From: Gammaproteobacteria bacterium
Lineage (GTDB): Bacteria > Pseudomonadota > Gammaproteobacteria > GCA-001735895
Length of the DNA stretch: 8,674 nucleotides
Direction: 5' to 3'
NCBI GenBank assembly: GCA_003231795.1
Contig: QIJI01000262.1
Location: 1-8,674, forward strand
Part shown: positions 6,376 through 8,674 of the stretch, one piece after another
Layout of the letters: each line of letters starts with the position of its first letter
Numbering within the stretch: position 1 is the stretch's first letter
Made by a program: the position numbers and the translations under genes
The notes under the pieces: model-generated
What the model was told of the DNA's origin: nothing
What the model saw: only the letters and a program-made list of their open reading frames with translations
Database searches by the model: none

Positions 6376-7136
6376 TACTTGATCCCCAGCCAGGCCTGGT
6401 TCTCATTAGAATCAGGGAAATCAGTTTCGAGCAGCTTCGACATCTCGTCGACATTGGCATTGGGGTCAAGCTCGAGTGCCGTGCGAATCGATAGCCAGAG
6501 ACTCTTTGCCGAAGGTCGGGACACCAGATGATAGCGATCAAGATGGGACTGGGCACCATTAAAGTTATATTCATCGAACAATATTTCAGCCATTACCAGC
6601 AACGCTGATGCAAAGTTACTATTAGCAGCCAGCGCTTTGTCCAAATACTTTCTGGCATCCTGCTTTTGATCAATCTTGAGCAGACAAATCGCCGCATTGG
6701 TATAGGCAAACTCCGGCGTTTGGTATAACGGGTTATCCAGTGCGCGTAAAAAATAATTCACCGATTCGGCTTCGCGCTGATTACGGCACAGGAAAGCACC
6801 ATAATTGTTAGCGGCTTCCGAATTTTTGGGATCGAGGCTGGTCGCGCGCTCGTAGTGATACTCGGCCACTTCGTATTGTTCCAACCGCTCCTGTAAAATC
6901 GCGTAGACATAGTTGGCCTTTGCCGAATCAGGATTGAACTTGAGCGCTTTCAGCAATTTTTCGTTGGCTAAAATGAAATTTTCCTGCTGCAGATATCCAA
7001 TGCCCAGTTCAACATTGATATCACTCGCTTTTTCTCCCCGCGACCTTTCGGGATTAACTGCGACGCAGGCAGACAATAATAATACCAATGCCAGAAACAT
7101 TGGTCGCATAAAAATCAGTCGATTGTTAGTGCGCAA
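6375..7136 (-). CDS. pilF: Type IV pilus pilotin lipoprotein PilF/PilW
   Basis: PilF (PilW in some species) is an outer-membrane TPR lipoprotein that helps target and assemble the PilQ secretin, through which type IV pili pass. The 253-residue product has a lipoprotein signal ending in LLLSAC (Cys24) and then tandem TPR units, for example NVELGIGYLQQENFILANEK at 41-60, AKANYVYAILQERLEQYEVA at 72-91 and AANNYGAFLCRNQREAESVN at 108-127. This length and the position between rlmN and rodZ match PilF in pseudomonad-like genomes. A TTG start at 7136 is chosen because GAGGGGG lies 6 nt upstream; the ATG at 7109 has no such site and would shorten the signal to MRPMFLALVLLLSAC. The gene overlaps rlmN by 11 nt. 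No other pilus gene is in view. Confidence 0.93.
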   Translation of the reverse strand: MRTNNRLIFMRPMFLALVLLLSACVAVNPERSRGEKASDINVELGIGYLQQENFILANEKLLKALKFNPDSAKANYVYAILQERLEQYEVAEYHYERATSLDPKNSEAANNYGAFLCRNQREAESVNYFLRALDNPLYQTPEFAYTNAAICLLKIDQKQDARKYLDKALAANSNFASALLVMAEILFDEYNFNGAQSHLDRYHLVSRPSAKSLWLSIRTALELDPNANVDEMSKLLETDFPDSNENQAWLGIK

Positions 7137-8271
7137 GAGATACCCCCTCGATATCTTTCAGGCTGAGCTGGTATTTTTCGCTACGCCGGCTGCGATCATG
7201 AAATGCCCCTACCAGTTGACCACAGGCGGCATCGATATCGTCGCCGCGAGCGCGCCGGGTTAGTGTGATGATGCCCTTGCCCGAAGTGTAATCGCGAAAC
7301 CGGTCGATCGCATCCTGCTCGGAGCATTGATAAATCGCGTGTGGATAAGGATTAAACGGAATCAGGTTCAATTTACAGGGGATGTCGCCAATCAGGCTAA
7401 CCAGCTGACGAGCATGCTCAAGGCTATCGTTAATGCCGTCCAGCATTACATACTCAAACGTAATCTTGCGGCTTTTGTAACCGTCGATGTAACTGTGGCA
7501 AGCCTGAAGTAATTCACTGATCGGATATTTCCGGTTAATCGGCACCAGTTGATTGCGCAGGCGATCATTCGGTGCATGCAGCGAAACCGCCAACGCCACG
7601 TCGGTTACCTGTTCCAACTGTCGCATCGCGGGCACCACTCCCGCAGTACTGATAGTGACGCGCCGTTTGCTCAGTGCATAAGCATAGTCATCGCACATCA
7701 TATCGACAGCGGCGATCACTGCGTCAAAATTGAGTAGAGGCTCTCCCATACCCATCATGACGACATTGCTGACTCCGCTGGAACCTTCCGCCAGCAAGCT
7801 GTGATGCACCAGGTGCAATTGCGCAATAATTTCAGCGGTTGTCAGATTACGATTAAACCCCTGCTTCGCAGTCGAGCAAAAACTGCAATTCAGCGTGCAG
7901 CCGACCTGCGATGAAACGCATAATGTCATGCGCGACTTTTCTGGAATCAATACGCATTCTACCGCGTTATCACTATCATCTACCGACAGCAACCACTTAC
8001 GCGTACCGTCACTCGATTTTTGCGCGGTTATTACCCTGGGCAGTTCGATACAGCAATGCTGATTAAGAAACTGGCGCAAGGTTTTCGACATATCAGTCAT
8101 TTGATCGAAATCCGTCACCCCGCGCTGATGCACCCATTGCATCAACTGCCGTGCACGAAAAGACTTTTCTCCATTGGACTGGAAAAACACTTCAAGCGCA
8201 GCACGATTCAGATTGAGCAGGTTAAATTTTTCAGTTTCAGGCATTGGATTAAATGGATACTCTGGTTTCAT
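7126..8271 (-). CDS. rlmN: Dual-specificity 23S rRNA/tRNA methyltransferase RlmN
   Basis: RlmN is a radical-SAM enzyme that methylates C2 of adenine 2503 in 23S rRNA and of adenine 37 in some tRNAs. The 381-residue product has the 4Fe-4S cluster motif CTLNCSFC (Cys125, 129, 132), the SAM-contacting GMGEPLL near 174-180, SLHAPND near 230-236, and the C-terminal RGDDIDAACGQL near 342-353, whose Cys350 matches the methyl-carrying cysteine. Cys118 in TLCVSSQVGC also matches a conserved cysteine. The ATG at 8271 has only a weak AGG upstream; a second ATG at 8244 would remove nine residues and cannot be excluded. It is the first gene of the minus-strand cluster and faces thrC across a 196-bp region with candidate promoters. 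Confidence 0.97.
   Translation of the reverse strand: MKPEYPFNPMPETEKFNLLNLNRAALEVFFQSNGEKSFRARQLMQWVHQRGVTDFDQMTDMSKTLRQFLNQHCCIELPRVITAQKSSDGTRKWLLSVDDSDNAVECVLIPEKSRMTLCVSSQVGCTLNCSFCSTAKQGFNRNLTTAEIIAQLHLVHHSLLAEGSSGVSNVVMMGMGEPLLNFDAVIAAVDMMCDDYAYALSKRRVTISTAGVVPAMRQLEQVTDVALAVSLHAPNDRLRNQLVPINRKYPISELLQACHSYIDGYKSRKITFEYVMLDGINDSLEHARQLVSLIGDIPCKLNLIPFNPYPHAIYQCSEQDAIDRFRDYTSGKGIITLTRRARGDDIDAACGQLVGAFHDRSRRSEKYQLSLKDIEGVSLAH
7143..7149 (-). promoter_or_regulatory. Ribosome binding site that fixes the TTG start of pilF
   Basis: GAGGGGG on the minus strand lies 6 nt before the TTG at 7136, inside the last codons of rlmN. It favours this start over the ATG nine codons later, which is preceded by AT-rich sequence without a ribosome binding site. 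Confidence 0.7.
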
Positions 8272-8299
8272 CTGGCCTGGGAGTCAGATCAATCGGCGA

Positions 8300-8328
8300 A
8301 TTTTACGCATAAATGTGGGTGAGTTGAA
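8300..8328 (-). promoter_or_regulatory. Candidate sigma-70 promoter for rlmN and the downstream cluster
   Basis: On the minus strand, TTCAAC (8328-8323) and TAAAAT (8305-8300) are separated by 17 bp. The -10 element matches the consensus at five of six positions; the -35 element is weak. Transcription would begin about 20 nt before the rlmN ATG at 8271. This is a prediction from spacing and match only. Confidence 0.4.
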
Positions 8329-8401
8329 GTGAAATGCTCCTAAAATGATTGGGCAGACCGACTAAAGCATCAGTTTTACGACTATTTGCCCCCAAAACAC
8401 C

Positions 8402-8429
8402 TTGTTGGACCGGTTAAGGCAGATATAAT
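8402..8429 (+). promoter_or_regulatory. Candidate sigma-70 promoter for thrC
   Basis: TTGTTG (8402-8407) is followed after 16 bp by a consensus TATAAT (8424-8429). The expected start of transcription, near 8436, would give a leader of about 30 nt before the thrC ATG at 8468. That is too short for a leader-peptide attenuator. The rest of 8272-8467 shows no other structure I can support. Confidence 0.6.
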
Positions 8430-8467
8430 TCGCGTTTTCAACGATTCGTTAGCCCCGGTAATCCGCC

Positions 8468-8674
8468 ATGCAATTCACTGAAACTCGAGGCAACGATGCA
8501 ACTCGCGATCGACGGGTACCTTTTTCCTCGGCCCTGTTATCTCCGCTTGCCTCTTATGGAGGAATCTACAGCCCCGAAACAATACCGTCGCTGGATTCGG
8601 GATTTCTGGCAAAACACCTGGACAGCCATTTCAAGGAACTTGCTCTCGATCTGCTGCGGCACTTCGAAATTGAT
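8468..8674 (+). CDS. thrC: Threonine synthase, N-terminal part (3' end outside window)
   Basis: Threonine synthase is the PLP enzyme that converts O-phospho-homoserine to threonine. Only the first 69 codons are present, open to the right edge. The visible part matches the N-terminal cap of one threonine synthase branch: MQFTETRGND at the start, then PFSSALLSPLASYGGIYSPE around residues 18-37, and KELALDLLRHFEID at the end. This pattern (TRGND, 'F..A.L.P.A..GG.Y.PE.lP') differs from the E. coli-type opening and is like that of the enzymes in Helicobacter/Campylobacter and some gammaproteobacteria. The PLP lysine and catalytic core lie outside the window, so integrity cannot be judged. It is divergent from rlmN, has a good -10 box upstream, and has no strong Shine-Dalgarno. 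Confidence 0.8.
   Translation, partial: MQFTETRGNDATRDRRVPFSSALLSPLASYGGIYSPETIPSLDSGFLAKHLDSHFKELALDLLRHFEID

Noticed and set aside
7109..7136. pilF starting at the ATG at 7109.
   Set aside because: It would still give a usable lipoprotein signal, but it lacks a Shine-Dalgarno, whereas the TTG at 7136 has GAGGGGG at the right distance.

Overview
The window looks like chromosomal DNA of a non-enteric gammaproteobacterium. The main evidence is gene order: on the minus strand, reading from high to low coordinates, it carries rlmN, pilF/pilW, rodZ, hisS, yfgM, bamB and der. This is the conserved gammaproteobacterial 'rlmN to der' cluster, in the form that includes the type IV pilus pilotin gene, as in Pseudomonas-like genomes. 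Base composition is close to balanced. I see no transposase, phage gene, CRISPR array, tRNA or rRNA.

Layout: positions 1-707 hold the start of a ParA/MinD-type ATPase gene (minus strand, running off the left edge). After a 76-bp gap come der, bamB and yfgM (784-3895), joined by 4-nt start/stop overlaps. Positions 3896-4073 are the only sizeable gap inside the cluster. They are filled almost end to end by five consecutive hairpins (3924-4083), the outer two being near-identical copies of one palindrome. The last of these covers the 3' end and stop codon of hisS. hisS (4074-5351) lies 13 nt from rodZ (5365-6375), which overlaps pilF (6375-7136) by 1 nt. pilF overlaps rlmN (7126-8271) by 11 nt. 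A 196-bp divergent intergenic region (8272-8467) separates rlmN from the start of a plus-strand threonine synthase gene, thrC (8468-8674, cut by the right edge). Sigma-70-like promoters can be proposed for both directions.

The minus-strand genes probably form one long operon mixing translation and ribosome functions (RlmN, HisS, Der) with envelope functions (PilF pilotin, RodZ, YfgM, BamB). Two departures from the usual arrangement stand out. First, ispG, normally between rodZ and hisS, is absent. Second, a composite palindromic element sits exactly at the hisS/yfgM junction. Four of the nine genes start with GTG or TTG (rodZ, hisS, pilF, bamB). The two TTG starts are backed by clear Shine-Dalgarno sequences.

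No wholly new system is visible. The composite hairpin element is the most unusual structure here. The orphan ParA-type ATPase after der is the gene with the least certain role.
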